A DNA stretch of 64,000 nucleotides from Notospermus geniculatus (GCA_002633025.1 NMRB01002761.1:26254-90253); one strand, 5' to 3'. Positions 43,661-55,807 are shown, numbered from the stretch's first letter. Numbers and translations are program-made. Notes: generated from the sequence alone by a model not told the origin.

Positions 43661-44313
43661 TTGGACTGGTTTTGTTTGCGTGGTCCACAGCACTTTGCTG
43701 TTTTCTTTCTTGGGATTGGGGCCTTGGGACAGGTTACATTCTTTCTGATTCTGAGTGGTGCCTTTTGCAAGGCACTTAGTGTAATTATTATTTTCTCTTC
43801 ATATCAAGTGGGAGATTAGTCAAGGCTCTTTGTTTCACTGTCAGCCGCCATCGTGCATGATTCACGTGGCTGGTGCATTTATACAAAAACTGGAATATTA
43901 TTGTCAAGCGAAAAGTCTGTTGTCTACAAAGTATTCAATGTCGAAATTGCTGACTGAACTTGGAACTTTGGATGGGGTGTCCTGGGCCGAGCGCAAAGAA
44001 AGTCCGATAGTGCTTTCTCTGCCTATATCGGCGGCTTAATCAATGGGATGCGTTATATTATAACTAACTGCCGATAGGCGCCGGTAGCAGTATCCTATTA
44101 CTGTTAAAATGTATAGTAGGCGTACCTACATGTATCAATAGTGAGCTTCTGCAAGCGCCCGGTTAGGCTCTACGACGACGTTTATCTATATTGTGTGAGT
44201 GCACCCAAACGGCCGAATTTATAAAACATAGCAAAACCTTACAAGCCAAAGCCCCAAGACCAAGCTTTTGCTTGTCAAGGAGAAGCACAAGCCAAAGACT
44301 TTGCTCACAAACA
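43661..44313. other. No supported gene
   Basis: Open frames at 43830-44039 (+) and others have no family signature. No element ends recognised. Confidence 0.4.
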
Positions 44314-46473
44314 TACTCTACTTTCATAGATTTAAGACCGGTCGTGGATATGCAAGCCACGCCCCTCTGCATAACTTTGCACCGCATGGTTCGAATCGGT
44401 GAATAGAGCTGACCATCGATGTATGATTGACGTCTTCCCTGCCCCTTTGTGCTGTTTACATCACGATTTGTAAGCAATGCCTGGATAACCGATGCCGAAT
44501 GAATAGGCCTACCGCACTTACTGACCGTGCCTTTTGCATCACTAGGCCCACCAGTATATGGGGCGTTTCATAAGAGTGGAACCTCAAGTTTCTGTTTTAT
44601 GAAAAATCTATCGTTGATTAAGTTCAAACTTTAAAAAACAAATATCGGAACAGTAGGCCTACAGTGCACAGTGCAGCACGACATCATCATGAGAAAAGTA
44701 ACTGAATTGGCCATTGCATTTTCTAAAGATTATTTCATCACTCAGCATTAGAAACGGCCATAAGTCTAGATTGTGCTTGAAAATTCTGCACTGAATCAAA
44801 GTTGTGACTAAAATTTTTATTTCATTTCTAATGTTTTACCGGGTATATGAATTCAAATTCAGGTACGCGACGATGCGTTAAAAAATTCCCGTCAGCACCG
44901 ATGAAAAAAAGGATCTACAAAGCGTGTCATTTGTTGAACATTTTTTTCTGAATCACCCTGTGTAGGCCTACATGTGCACGCCATGGTCCCCGAACGACAT
45001 AACCCAACGGAAAAGAAATTGATCAACCACACGGTACACAGATTGAACCACAAACAGCCACCTGTTTATCCGTACTGACAACCACTAGTCACTTTCAGCC
45101 CACCACCACAAGGGCGTTTGTAAACCAAGAAACGAAACAGAAACGAAACGAAACAGAAACGAAACACAGAAACGAAACAGTAATCATCCTTAGTAATGGA
45201 TATTTGTCTGTAGTACCCACATGACATCGGGACATAGGCACAGGCCTACTGATACTGCAGTGAAGAAGCTAATCTCAGAATTGCATATAGTGGCTGGACA
45301 ACACAATATGTGTCGGAGACAGATTCCACATTCCTTGCTGTAATTGATATGACTGTGACTTGAGTATTAGGGATATGCCGCCACAAACTCCTGTGGTAAA
45401 ACTTAAGTAGGTTACTCCCGACACTTCTTCTGTTCTATAAACAGAAGACACTGATCAATGTCAGTGTCGGGAGTTTATGGCCGTGAACCCCAATTGTGTT
45501 TGCTTGTTTACTGCTGTTCCTAGCTGGGGTAGTGGAGGTTACGAGGAAGTTGGCCTACTGAGGTCTGGGTTCGATTTTTATTAATTGAAGTTTTTTTTGC
45601 ATGTAACAAACATAAAATATCAAAGAATATGCTGTTATTTCATGCGTTTTGTAAGGCTGGGGTTGATTGCCTCATACATTGTAATTTGCACATATTTCTA
45701 TGGTACTGTTTCTTTAGTACACACATCTGAAGGTTAAATATACAGAGTAGGGGACCAACGCCGATTACTAATCTCTTCGAAGCCCTGTGCATGAGGCAAA
45801 GACACAGGGCACTTTGCTCTTGACCAACAGGCACTTTTTGGGCAATTTTTTGGGTAATATGCAGGTATCCAACATAAAGCACAAAGAACGACACACAAAA
45901 TGATAAAAATACGGTACCGGTCATCTTTAGTCTGTAATCTCTTCTAGAAAGTGTATTGAGGAAGACCCCGGGTGAGGTTGAAAATATGCAAAATTCAGAG
46001 ACGAATTTGTGTATATTTTATCCTAATAAGGCCCTATACGTGTACATACATGTAAGAGTAACTTCTTCCCAGTTGTTTTATTTGGACCAAAAAAGGTAAA
46101 GAACCGACATCAGCATGCAGTGTAGGCCCTGTTACCCGGTGCATGGCAAAACAGATGTTGTTTGTTCACAAGGTCACACGATCTGCCTCGAACAACGTTT
46201 TCAGGTCACAGGTACATGTATAGCCAGTCCAACTTGAGTTGAAATTGGATTTTGTCACTTTCAAGGATAACCTACATGTACGGTAATTGGTTTCGTTTCG
46301 TTTCTGTTTCGTTTCGTTTCTGTTTCGTTTCTTGGTTTACAAACGCCCCCACCACAAGTAGAGAATGTGCGCCAATGAACAACAAGGGACCGTGAGCCTA
46401 TTCACGCTGTGCTGCACGGGGGCGGTCACAGGCACTAATAATGAACCGGTCTTAAATCTATGAAAGTAGAGTA
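44314..46473. mobile_element. TIR element hosting a Mutator-like insertion
   Basis: A 29 bp end starting TACTCTACTTTCATAGATTT and running to GACCGGT returns exactly inverted at 46445-46473. It is about 0.9 kb without the nested 45112-46348 element. No transposase recognised. Confidence 0.65.
45112..46348. mobile_element. Mutator-like element, perfect 9 bp TSD
   Basis: GGGCGTTTGTAAACCAAG and CTTGGTTTACAAACGCCC are perfect inverted ends, extended by (GAAACGAAACA)n runs into ~60 bp TIRs. CCACCACAA lies on both sides (45103-45111, 46349-46357). A 9 bp duplication with long TIRs is the Mutator (MULE) pattern. An inner hairpin CTCCCGACACT...AGTGTCGGGAG lies at about 45415-45475. No transposase seen in its 1237 bp. 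Confidence 0.8.
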
Positions 46474-46488
46474 TTCATAATCAATTGC

Positions 46489-46706
46489 TTAAAGCACCAC
46501 GGTATTGCAACTTTCCGTCGACAGCCGGCGCCACCGGCACCATGCTCCAATACTGTAGTTAAGCAGTTCGCCCCAGTGTTGGCGAATGTATGATTACACT
46601 ACAATGCACGTAGTAGCATGCGTAGTTTACCAAGTCGTCAATAGAGGTCTCCCTTAACGCGGGTACGTGTAACGCAGGATTGGGAAGCAATACTGTGGTC
46701 CTTTAA
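46489..46706. mobile_element. TTAA-target MITE, family C copy 2
   Basis: Near-identical to 22234-22433, with ends TTAA-AGCACCAC and GTGGTCCT-TTAA and a ~17 bp extra segment near the right end. Confidence 0.8.
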
Positions 46707-46822
46707 GCTAATGACCTTTTCTTACAAGGCCAAGCAAGATCTTGGGTAATACCGCAGTACATAACTATTGTTGAATGGCAGAGGCACTACTGGTGAACGT
46801 ATACTTTTCATCACATGTCGCA

Positions 46823-47104
46823 CAGGCGGATACGGGGGGGGGGGTCTGGGGGTTCGAACTTCCCCATTGGCGACAAGAGATAACATTGTTTTGTAATTAC
46901 TAAACATTTAAAAACATCTCACCTGTCGTCTATAGCGCCTTCCCGTCTGACGTAGTCCTAGTCTTGATGATACGGTTGTTGCATCGACGATTCGGCGGTT
47001 TCGCAAAAAGCGAGATGTTTGATGTGTAGCGATTAATAAAAACTGTTTTCTTTGGTCTCCAAGGGGGGTTTCAATCCCCAGAACCCTCTCTGTATCCGCC
47101 CCTG
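46823..47104. mobile_element. CAGGCGGATAC-type MITE
   Basis: CAGGCGGATACGGGGG and CTCTGTATCCGCCCCTG are imperfect inverted ends resembling the 32727-32986 element. Target duplication not clear. Contains a G11 run. Confidence 0.55.
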
Positions 47105-47650
47105 CTCTTACATGCATGAACATGGTGTCCAGAAAGGGAAAGATGCTCCTAAGGCAGAGGTCAATCCACTCTGGAGGAGCTTGCAAAAATGAGAGCAAAT
47201 GCTTCACGGCATGAGGAAAAGTTCATCTTTATGTATACGTGCTCAAGCATTTTCTATCTGATGAAGCTAATGATCGCAAGACAAAGTTTCTGCTAATTCT
47301 TGAGTTGCTTCTTCTATGAAGCAAAAGCAAAATGTTATAAATACCACTTCAAGAAAAAGCCCAGAAAAAGCAATTGCTAGTTTTTATGAATTCGGCCCAT
47401 TAGATAAACGGCCGGCGTAATATTAGGCAAAATACAGTAAGCCTAGCTGGCGGCCTTTCGGCTCTATCAGAAACCCAACAGTGTTAATAGACGCAGAAAG
47501 TGTGTCACTGTGTCATCCTGAAACAATCAACCTCATAATGCCAAGAAGTCCGGCGTCGTAGTTATACCTATGTTTCCCGGTATCTATGTGTCCCAGTTCC
47601 CAGGTACCTGTGTGTCCCGTACATATGTTCCCCCTATTAAAGGGGGTACA
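47105..47650. other. No gene; segment shared with downstream of gene 2
   Basis: GCTCTATCAGAAACCCAACAG with following AGAAAGTGTGTG-like sequence (about 47460-47510) recurs at 61342-61390. It is one more sign of segmental duplication around the ankyrin genes. Confidence 0.5.
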
Positions 47651-48328
47651 CATTTTGGTTCCCGAAGCTACCGCTAGAGAGTGCTGTCAGATGGTAGCTT
47701 CGGTAACGGCCGGACATCTTGCCCCCAGAAAACGGATACTGGATCACGTGATCGTCCAAGGGGTATGGATTTTTGAGTTAACGGTCGATGATCACGTGAT
47801 CCGATGTTCGCGGCAATGACGTCACGCTGGGGGCAAAATGGACGGCCGTTACCGAAGCTACCATCTGACAGCACTCTCTAGCGGTAGCATACTTGACGCT
47901 AGGTGGCGATATCGGAGAATATCACCACTAGTATCGGCGCTAGGTTTCCATCTTGAAAAGTAGTGCGAGCGCGGAGCGAAGAGTAGAAATTCTTCTAATT
48001 GTTAAGCGGTCACCCCATCACTCGTTTTCTACGCTTACAATATAGATCGTTGAAAATAGGTGTATAAAGGTAACGTCGGTGGGAGTAGATATAAAGTAAT
48101 AATAAAGTTATTCTGTTTCATTTTCGACAAGATAAATACTGTTTTCTGCAAATAATACCATTTTGAAAAAGAAGTTCGCGTCACGTGATCGACCAGCCCA
48201 CCGACGATGACGTCAAGATTTTCAAGATGGCGATCTAGCGTCGATGGCAGTGTTAAAATTTTCGTCCAAGTATCGAATAATTTCAACGCTGCGTGCAGTA
48301 TGTAGCGGTAGCTTCGGGAACCAAAATG
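47651..48328. mobile_element. TIR element, perfect 10 bp TSD
   Basis: CATTTTGGTTCCCGAAGCTA and its inverse TAGCTTCGGGAACCAAAATG bound 678 bp. AGGGGGTACA flanks it exactly on both sides (47641-47650, 48329-48338). A second inverted pair (AGAGAGTGCTGTCAGATGG) lies within the left third. The TSD length suggests a Mutator-like origin. Confidence 0.8.
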
Positions 48329-48531
48329 AGGGGGTACACTGTTGTTGCTCAGAAAGTTGGAATATCATTGTCTGCGAATTTCCGTATTTCCATTAATTCC
48401 AGTAAACATTTTTTTAAAAATTATTTCCACGCGTGTGGGTCGATTTCAATGAAACTTCATCAGCTGATGGGGACATTACGGGAGCAATGGTTGCTGCTGT
48501 GGCTGGTGTTCTGAAACCAGTGCATCGCGGC

Positions 48532-48736
48532 TGTAGGGAGCTGCCAGAATTTCATAAAAGCGCGGTTTCACAGAAATGACCTGAGATGCATAGCAATTGA
48601 GTTCTTAAATATATTTGTTGAAAGTTTAATTCTTACCCTCAAACAAAACCACTAAAGTGATTTATCTACACTTAGAAGCTTTCAAGTCAATTTTCAAAAG
48701 CGGTATTTTTCACCAATATTCGGGCAGCTCCCTACA
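48532..48736. mobile_element. 205 bp MITE
   Basis: TGTAGGGAGCTGCC and GGCAGCTCCCTACA are perfect inverted ends. Non-coding. Confidence 0.65.
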
Positions 48737-48903
48737 TCCACGACTCGCGAGCACTCTCTAAACACCAACCACAACAACCAATGACCCCATCAGGTGATGA
48801 AGTTTGATTGAACTCGACGTACACGCACAGAAATAATTAAAAATTTTTTTATTGGAAATAAATGGAAATTCTCAGAATATTCCTACTTTATACATGTATG
48901 TAT

Positions 48904-49210
48904 AGTCTGTTTAAACCATCTGGAGCTCGATGGGCGTATGTCAATCAAACCTAGTAACCGGAAAACAATGAACTTAGGGTTTACTCTAAACGGTCCAACA
49001 CACATTGCTTTATAACCAGCTGAACCTTGGTTCGAAATTGAACATGCAACTAGGCCTTGATTTGAAATTGAACACAGGCATAGACATGGGATTGGCTGGA
49101 AGTAATCTGTCAATGAAACACATTTCAATAGCCAGACTTCACCAACAATACCAAGGACTGCCTGACAACCATGGGTCCTCCCATCGAGCTCCAGATGGTG
49201 TAAACAGACT
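48904..49210. mobile_element. 307 bp MITE with 31 bp TIRs
   Basis: AGTCTGTTTAAACCATCTGG... and the inverse ...CCAGATGGTGTAAACAGACT bound it; the pairing covers GAGCTCGATGGG as well. Overlapping ORFs are not genes. Confidence 0.75.
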
Positions 49211-49487
49211 TTAGTACCCCATCAGTGAGTACCCAGTGTAGTCCAAAGTACCCCTTTTAATATGCGGGAACTACATGTATTAGCCTATACATGTATTTCT
49301 TTATTTCCTCCTGATAAGAAGATATACATGTACAAGATTGGAAAAAGAAAACAAAATACATGTATTTACAAATTCATTAGAAATAAATGCAAACAAACCG
49401 AAAAGAAAGATGGTATTATCTTTCAAAAAGGCAATAAGGCTGGTATAGGTAAGGCATGCTATCTATTCCTTCACCACACTGACAGCA

Positions 49488-49657
49488 TTGAAGACAATCT
49501 ACAGCTTTTACAGGTAAAGGTAGCAGCAGAATCCACAGGAGCTTGTACCGCTAATTTCGGTCCTACCCCCTATCCTCTATAATATATAGGGGGTAGGACC
49601 CCCGAAATTAGCGGTACAAGCTCCTGTGCAGAATCATCCTGCTGTAGATTGTCTTCT
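49488..49657. repeat. 170 bp hairpin
   Basis: GAAGACAATCTACAG at the left and CTGTAGATTGTCTTC at the right enclose a stronger inner palindrome (49535-49628) with ACAGGAGCTTGTACCGCTAA paired to its inverse. It may be a MITE or could fold as an RNA hairpin if transcribed. Confidence 0.7.
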
Positions 49658-49733
49658 AAATCTAGTTCAGGCATTTGCATACCTTTTCACACGTCCCGTC
49701 ATCAAAATCCCATAAGTGACTATTCCCACATCT

Positions 49734-49830
49734 TCCCACAGCAGGGCTTTGGTCTCGTTCCTATTCATACACTCCACACAAAGTGTGTGAGCGGATGAAG
49801 AGGAGCTAGGTAAAAACCCCTGCTGTGGGA
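49734..49830. repeat. Short inverted repeat pair
   Basis: TCCCACAGCAGGG and CCCCTGCTGTGGGA lie 70 bases apart; likely a very small MITE. Confidence 0.5.
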
Positions 49831-50279
49831 GGATGCTACTCACAATTCACCGAATACTCGTCTGCAACTCTTTCCCAAAACAAATTACGATGTCCACTAA
49901 AAAGCTGCACATTCACAAAAAAAGTGCATTTAAGGATCAGAGTAGCTTTTCAAACACTGTTCGCATCATACATGTATGTGACGGTATCTGATTGCACTAG
50001 TATGGTTTGAGACTAGCCAAGAAACCATAATTTCTATTACGTTTAGGACCACGATGAGCTGCTATATCCATAGCATAGATGGATAGGCCTACGCAAAATT
50101 CTATGCAAATTTTCACTTCCACGCTCACAAAGCGAAGGTTTTTCAGCTCCGTTACCGGGAAACGTAGGTAGGGGGAAACACAGGTACCGGGAAACAGAGG
50201 TACCGGGAAAAAGGCCACTGGTAGGTCACTGCCATTTTGAGACTGTCTTGGAATACATGTGTACATGTACGTGTAAAAT
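49831..50279. other. No gene; GGTACCGGGAAAC repeats
   Basis: ACCGGGAAACnnAGGTA recurs three times at 50155-50211. Similar TTTCCCGGTA words appear at 47572-47590. Confidence 0.5.
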
Positions 50280-50620
50280 AGCACGGTTTTGAGGTCAATA
50301 GATAAGAGGCGGTTTCCGTTATCGCTGATGAAATAGGATCATTGTGTTCAAACAGTCCATGAGTGGACAGTCCCTGTGTCTGGAATTGCGTCCGTATTTC
50401 CGTATTTCTGGAGGGGTGTTTCGCGACAGTCATGCTATCCGTTGAGTAAAGTAGCCTATATTCACAACAGTGCGGCAAAAAATAACAGATAAGTATATTA
50501 TTTTTATCTGTTTTAGGCCTACTTCGACACAGCAAAAAAGAAACAGGTATAAGAAATTTTTTAGTCGTCGTATTGTGTGGTGAAGGCGGAACATGCCTTG
50601 GAGTCACTTCTTCAATGCAC
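50280..50620 (+). repeat. Segment shared with upstream of copy 3
   Basis: GAGGCGGTTTCCGTTA, TCCGTATTTCCGTATTTCTGG, AGTGCGGCAA and TTTTTAGTCGT occur here in the same order as at 61895-62220. The two stretches lie about 2.2 kb upstream of gene 2 and 1.1-1.4 kb upstream of copy 3, so they are corresponding 5' flanks. Confidence 0.75.
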
Positions 50621-51685
50621 AATATGCCGAAGTTGCGCCTAAGTTCATTACCTGATTACTAGGCCTATGTCACACCTGTTTCCCACCTGCAGGGGAAGGT
50701 GGGGCATAATAGAACCCTTAACTTAGGCCCTTTCCTGCTCCTTTGTAAATACACCTATGGTGTCTTGGTTGCCCAGATTGGGGTACTTCGGGTCCCCTTT
50801 CCAAAATAACAATAACCAAAGTTGCATTGATTCATAATTCACTGAGCCAATGAATTAAGAGTTAAAATTTCTTGAAAAAAAAACGTTTTGCCCCATGATG
50901 TGGGCAAAACGGTACATCCCAATGGGGCAAATTGGACTCAACGTTGAAGCCATTAGAGTATTGTCTAATAAATAAATCCTGAAAGAATCAATCAAATATC
51001 TTTCTTAGTTACTGAGTTATGACCATCTGAAAATGGTTACAAATGGGAAACGGAGGGTTAACGTGGACACGCCCCCTTTTTCGAGAGCCCCTAAAATCAA
51101 AACGGAGGCAGTTATTGAGCTGGAAACAATTGCAATCTTCACCAGGAACTTCTTACTACTAAATATCACAGAATTGAGTAACATTTGACCATCATACTGG
51201 GAGCCTGGGTGATTTCAAATGGATTGACCCATACCCCTCGGTCAGATGACCTATGACACCAAGTTTCGGTTCGATTCGATTCTTCGCTTGGCCACCAGGT
51301 GGCCAAAACAAAAGTGCAAAGTCCAGTATCTCCTTAACTGTTAACTGGATTGTCTCCAAATTTTTATCATAGGTTCATGACATATGTAAACTGAGGGTTT
51401 TTGATTTCACCTACTTTTCAAGGTCATAGAAGTCAAGTCCAAAATTTTGCCATTTTGGTGGCACGTTTCGTGGCTATTTGATCTAATATCTTCTAACTTG
51501 GTGTGATCATCTATCTAGGTACGGTACCCTCTGTGTACAGCAAATTTTTGCCCAATTGGAATGCGAATAATGATTACCAAGCATCCATCTTGAAAAATGG
51601 ACTTTGGCACATATGTCATGAATTCTCAAGCCAGAATGTTTTGACCTTGAAATTTTGACCATAATCGTATTACCCTGGAACTCAA
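50621..51685. other. No gene seen
   Basis: Lies between the shared 5' segment and the palindrome. GGGGCAAAACGG-like words recur near 50890-50940. No exon supported. Confidence 0.4.
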
Positions 51686-52489
51686 TAGTAGGGGAGCCAA
51701 AGGCCAGAATTGTGCAAAATAAGGGTTCGAGGTTGCACAAAAAGATATACAATTGCTGTTAACATTTTTTGGTAGGTATATCTGTTCTAAATAAGAATTG
51801 GGAGGACTGCTCGGTCATCTCTCTTGCGAACTCCTGTTATGGACCATTTTATAGTTTGCTACTGACTTTATCATTGGACTGGTTTGGGCTGGTGGACTCG
51901 GTTTTGTACAGGGCCAGGGAAACCAATGTACAGCTATCTTCTGAACGGTTGGATTTAGACTCTATAAATGTATTACCAACAGATAGAAACGCGGTGCCTC
52001 TGAATCAGCCAAGGATGTTCTTAATTGTTTTTGGCAAGTTGAAATCAGTTTTGGGGGTATTTGGTCCGATATACATATCACTGTGTAATTTTACATTAAA
52101 ACTGCAATGTAGCATGGAGGTGTAAAATAAGATGAATGTAGCAACTGAAAATATTTAAGACCATGCTTATTTGATTCACTGTCCCTATATTTCTATCTGT
52201 TGGTAATACATTTATAGGGTCTAAACCAAACCGTTCAGAAGTTAGCTGTACATTGGTTTCCCTGGCCTTGTACAAAACCGAGTCCACCAGCCCAAACCAG
52301 TCCAATGATAAAGTCAGTAGCAAACTATAAAAGGGCCCATAACAGGAGTTCGCAAGAGAGATGACCGAGCAGTCCTCCCAATTCTTATTTAGAACAGATA
52401 TACATGTACCTACCAAAAAATGTTAACAGCAATTGTATATCTTTTTGTGCAACCTTATTCACCATTTTTCGTGCTTGGCTCCCCTACTA
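51686..52489. mobile_element. 804 bp palindrome encoding the same peptide on both arms
   Basis: TAGTAGGGGAGCC and GGCTCCCCTACTA are the ends, with CAA just outside each. Arms of ~300 bp pair closely. The left arm (+) and right arm (-) each read WEDCSVISLANSCYGPFYSL followed by LTLSLDWFGLVDSVLY, with few differences. The peptide has no family that I recognise. It lies about 310 bp upstream of the gene 2 start. Confidence 0.8.
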
Positions 52490-52639
52490 CAAGGCTTGCC
52501 CTGGAACATTTTGATTTAACATTATTTGTTCTTCTGGTACGTTTACCCAGGTAAGCACAAGGACTTTCATTTTCGAAATTGGGTGGATTTAGTGTTATAT
52601 TTGTGCCTTAGCCTTATTCATATTTCTTTGTTTCTTTTC

Positions 52640-52745
52640 ATGATAACCTGATAACGACCGGATGCAAGGATGACGTCAAGTTCATGGACCATGCCGCTTT
52701 GTTGGCTCCGTCAGGGGAGGAAGTCAGTAGAGGAAACAGACAGGG
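52640..52745 (+). other. Conserved 5' block of gene 2
   Basis: GATAACCTGATAACGACCGG and GCTTTGTTGGCTCCGTCAGG match the blocks upstream of gene 1 and copy 3. The frame stays open to the TAA at 52800-52802 just before the gene 2 ATG, so it is more likely an untranslated leader or a separate small ORF than part of the same frame. Confidence 0.45.
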
Positions 52746-52802
52746 GGTATTCATAAAAAAATCACAATTTGATGACAGCAAAATGATTCTAGTGAAGGCT
52801 TA

Positions 52803-55588
52803 ATGAACAGAAACAAGGAAATGATGGCCTGGCCTCTGATGATAACATTTCTTGTTACGGCGGCAGCGATTGCCATTGGCAGTCTCACTAATTTCGGGTT
52901 GGACGGAAGTAGTGAGCTAAAAGGATGGCAGTTGTCAATATACTGGCTGATGTACTTGGTCTTGATAACTTTGCTGTACTTTGTTACGTCATACTTTCTA
53001 ACAGCCACCACTGAAACTGTGTCTGACGTGTATAGAAAATATAATGGACGGTTGCTAATGTCATCAGCTTCGAGGGGATACAGCTACATCTGTTATTTTC
53101 TGGTCAAGAGTGGGGCTGATGTGAATGCTAAAAATGACATGGGATGGCCGGCTCTTTTCCTGTCAGGAAAAAATGGACACAGTCACACATGTGCTATTCT
53201 GATAAAGGCAGGGGCTGATGTGAATGCTAAAAGCGACAAGGGATGGTCGGCTCTTATGATATCGGCTGAGAATGGACACAGTGACACATGCGATACTCTG
53301 ATAAAGGCTGGGGCTGATGTAAATGCTAGAAACGACGAGGGATCTTCGGCTCTTATTATGTCGGCTCTGACTGGACACAGTGACATCTGTAATATTCTGA
53401 TAAAGGCAGGGGCGGATGTAAATGCAAAAAACAACAACGGATGGTCGGCTCTTATGATATCGGCTCGGAATGGACACAGTGACACATGTGATATTCTTAT
53501 AAAGGCAGGGGCTGATGTGAATGCTAAAGACCACGAAGGATGGTCGGCTCTTATGAAATCGGCTCTGAAGGGACACAGCGACACATGTAATATTCTGATA
53601 GAGGCCGGGGCTGACGTAAATGCTAAAGAAAAGGATGCATGGTCGGCTCTTATGATATCGGCTAAGAATGGACACGGTGATACCTGTGCTATTCTGATAA
53701 AGGCTGGGGCGGATGTGAATGCTAAAGACAACGAAAGATGGTCGGCTCTTATGAGATCGGCTAAGAATGGACACAGTGAGACATGTGATATTCTGATAAA
53801 TGCTGGAGCTGACGTAAACGCCAGAAATTTCAAAGGTCAGACCCCATTAATGATTGCGTCATTTGAGGGACATACAGAAATTGCCGAAGTACTAATCAAT
53901 GCTGGGAGTGTGATTGATACTCGTGATGAAGCAGGAATCAGTTGTTTGGGTCACGCAGCTTTCAGTGGACATTTTGATACGTGTAAACTTATATATGATC
54001 ACTGTCCAGGGGTTCTTAACGAATATTTTATCAGTTCTTCTAGCGACAAAATGCAATTCTTTTCGATCAAAGCACGTCAAGAAAGTGTGACATTGGACCT
54101 CAGAAGATTAGAAAATGTTGATTGTCACCGTATGGCGCTCATCTTAGCAGGGCATGGACTTGTAAATCTAAAAGGGAAAAGACAGTTACCTTTACAAGAT
54201 GTTATTGACTACAGTATCTTTGACAAATTACAGCATCACAAGGGTAAGCTTGTCAAGTGCGTCTCTCTATTGCCCACCGATGTGCCCAAGAGCCTTCCTA
54301 AAGTAAGTGACCTGGTGCGTTGCCCTGGTGTTGGCGATATCGATGCTTTACCAGCCGATTTGGTCCGAGACATAATGAAGGACATTGAAAGTGATGTTGA
54401 AAACACCGTGAGGCGTGGATATCCGGACCTAGAGAGCAACGATATCATTCTGTGCGGGAGCGCAGGGGAGCGTACAAAAGTCATGGTGCCAGATGAGTGC
54501 GATTATATGATAACATTTAAGATTGGATCAGGTGACCTGAAAGACAAAGAAATCATCGATTTCCAGGATGGTTACAAGTACTTCAAACGCCGAACGGGTA
54601 GCAGACATTCGGATGACGCTTTCAAGATGTTAAGCGGAAGTAGGGTATTCCATGACGACTTCTGCAACGAATTAAGAAGCGATGACTTCCACAAAGCTTC
54701 AGACTTTCGTTATGAACTTGGCCTGCGGCCAACTAAAGATGGTGGTCATGCCAGCAGTGAAATAAAAATCAAATGTGATCCAAAGATAGACGACAAACTC
54801 CTTGTTTCTGTCGACCATGTTCCAGTACTCCATTTCAAAGACGAATGGCCGGAGTATCTTACTCCGCAGACGTGGATGATGGACAAGGAGCAGCTCAAAT
54901 CAGATGGGTTCTTTTTAGCAGCCAAGCCACCTCACAAGAACAGTGAACTTGGAAAGTCGATGAGGGAGAAGAACCAGGAAAAGCAACGCACTCAACTCTG
55001 GCGTATCTCCTTCCCTCACCTGGAGACGAAACACATCTCCAATCTCGACTCCAGGGTGAGAGAAGCATACGTCACAGCAAAGTGTTTACGGAATCCTGAC
55101 GTCTGCCGGATTCTGGTGATAGATGCAGACGGTATCCTCCACAGGACAGACGAATACGTTAGCAGCTATGCTCTTAAGACTGTCTTCCTGCACAACGTTG
55201 AGGATTTCTTATACCGTGAGAGGAGTTTAATAGAAATGGTGCGGATCATATACAGAGACTTGGAAGGTTGTCTTCACGATGGTTTCTTGCCGCTGTTCTG
55301 GCAACATCACGTGAATGTTCTTGGAGGACTGAAGATTGACCCGAAGAAAGCACTGCGTGTTGCCAGACTGATGAGGAAGTTCGTCGATGAGCTGTACGAC
55401 AAGGAAATGGCTGAGGCTGTAGTTGGTAGTAGGCCTAGTGTGGAGTCAGAGGCGCAGGGAAAATCCATGGGAACATATTCAAGCCTCCTGGAACCTGTCA
55501 GTCAGTTTGGATACTTCGCATTTCCCGAGAAAGATGATGTGGAGGAAGGAACCGTACAAGTTTTCCAAGGTGTCGAGCGAAAAACAAA
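52803..55588 (+). CDS. Gene 2, exon 1: membrane-anchored ankyrin cGAS/Mab-21-like protein
   Basis: Encodes residues 1-928 of a predicted 1055-residue protein. Two hydrophobic segments, about 10-27 (PLMITFLVTAAAIAIGSL) and 41-65 (IYWLMYLVLITLLYFVTSYF), look like a membrane hairpin. The second is missing from gene 1, where the flanking sequence aligns directly. About ten ankyrin repeats follow (~82-400). The nucleotidyltransferase core keeps G552-S553, E565, D567 and D671. The Mab-21 C-terminal region (WRISFPHLE, SSYALKTVFLH, LFWQH) is almost identical to gene 1. The start may instead be the ATG pair at residues 7-8, which aligns with gene 1. Donor GTAAGG at 55589 holds the stop of the unspliced frame. 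As with gene 1, a role as a cGAS-like immune sensor is inferred from catalytic residues, not shown. Confidence 0.88.
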
Positions 55589-55618
55589 GTAAGGCTGCAT
55601 GATGTACTCCCAATTACT

Positions 55619-55807
55619 GTCCCAGTCCTGAACTCGGAAAAAATGACTAAGTCCTAAGTTGACGACAGTGGGGTGGGGGTGGTCAGAAACAGTAGTGTCC
55701 TGTCCACTTAGGCTACTTGTCCCACTCCCGAGCTTGGCAAAGAATGAAAGCGTGCGATATCTTCAACTTAGGATTTGGTCATTTTTTCTGAGTTCGGGAA
55801 AGGGACA
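55619..55807. mobile_element. 189 bp MITE
   Basis: TGTCCCAGTCCTGAACTCGG with AAAAAATGAC pairs with the inverse GTCATTTTTTCTGAGTTCGG...GGGACA. It begins only 30 bp inside the intron. Confidence 0.65.
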
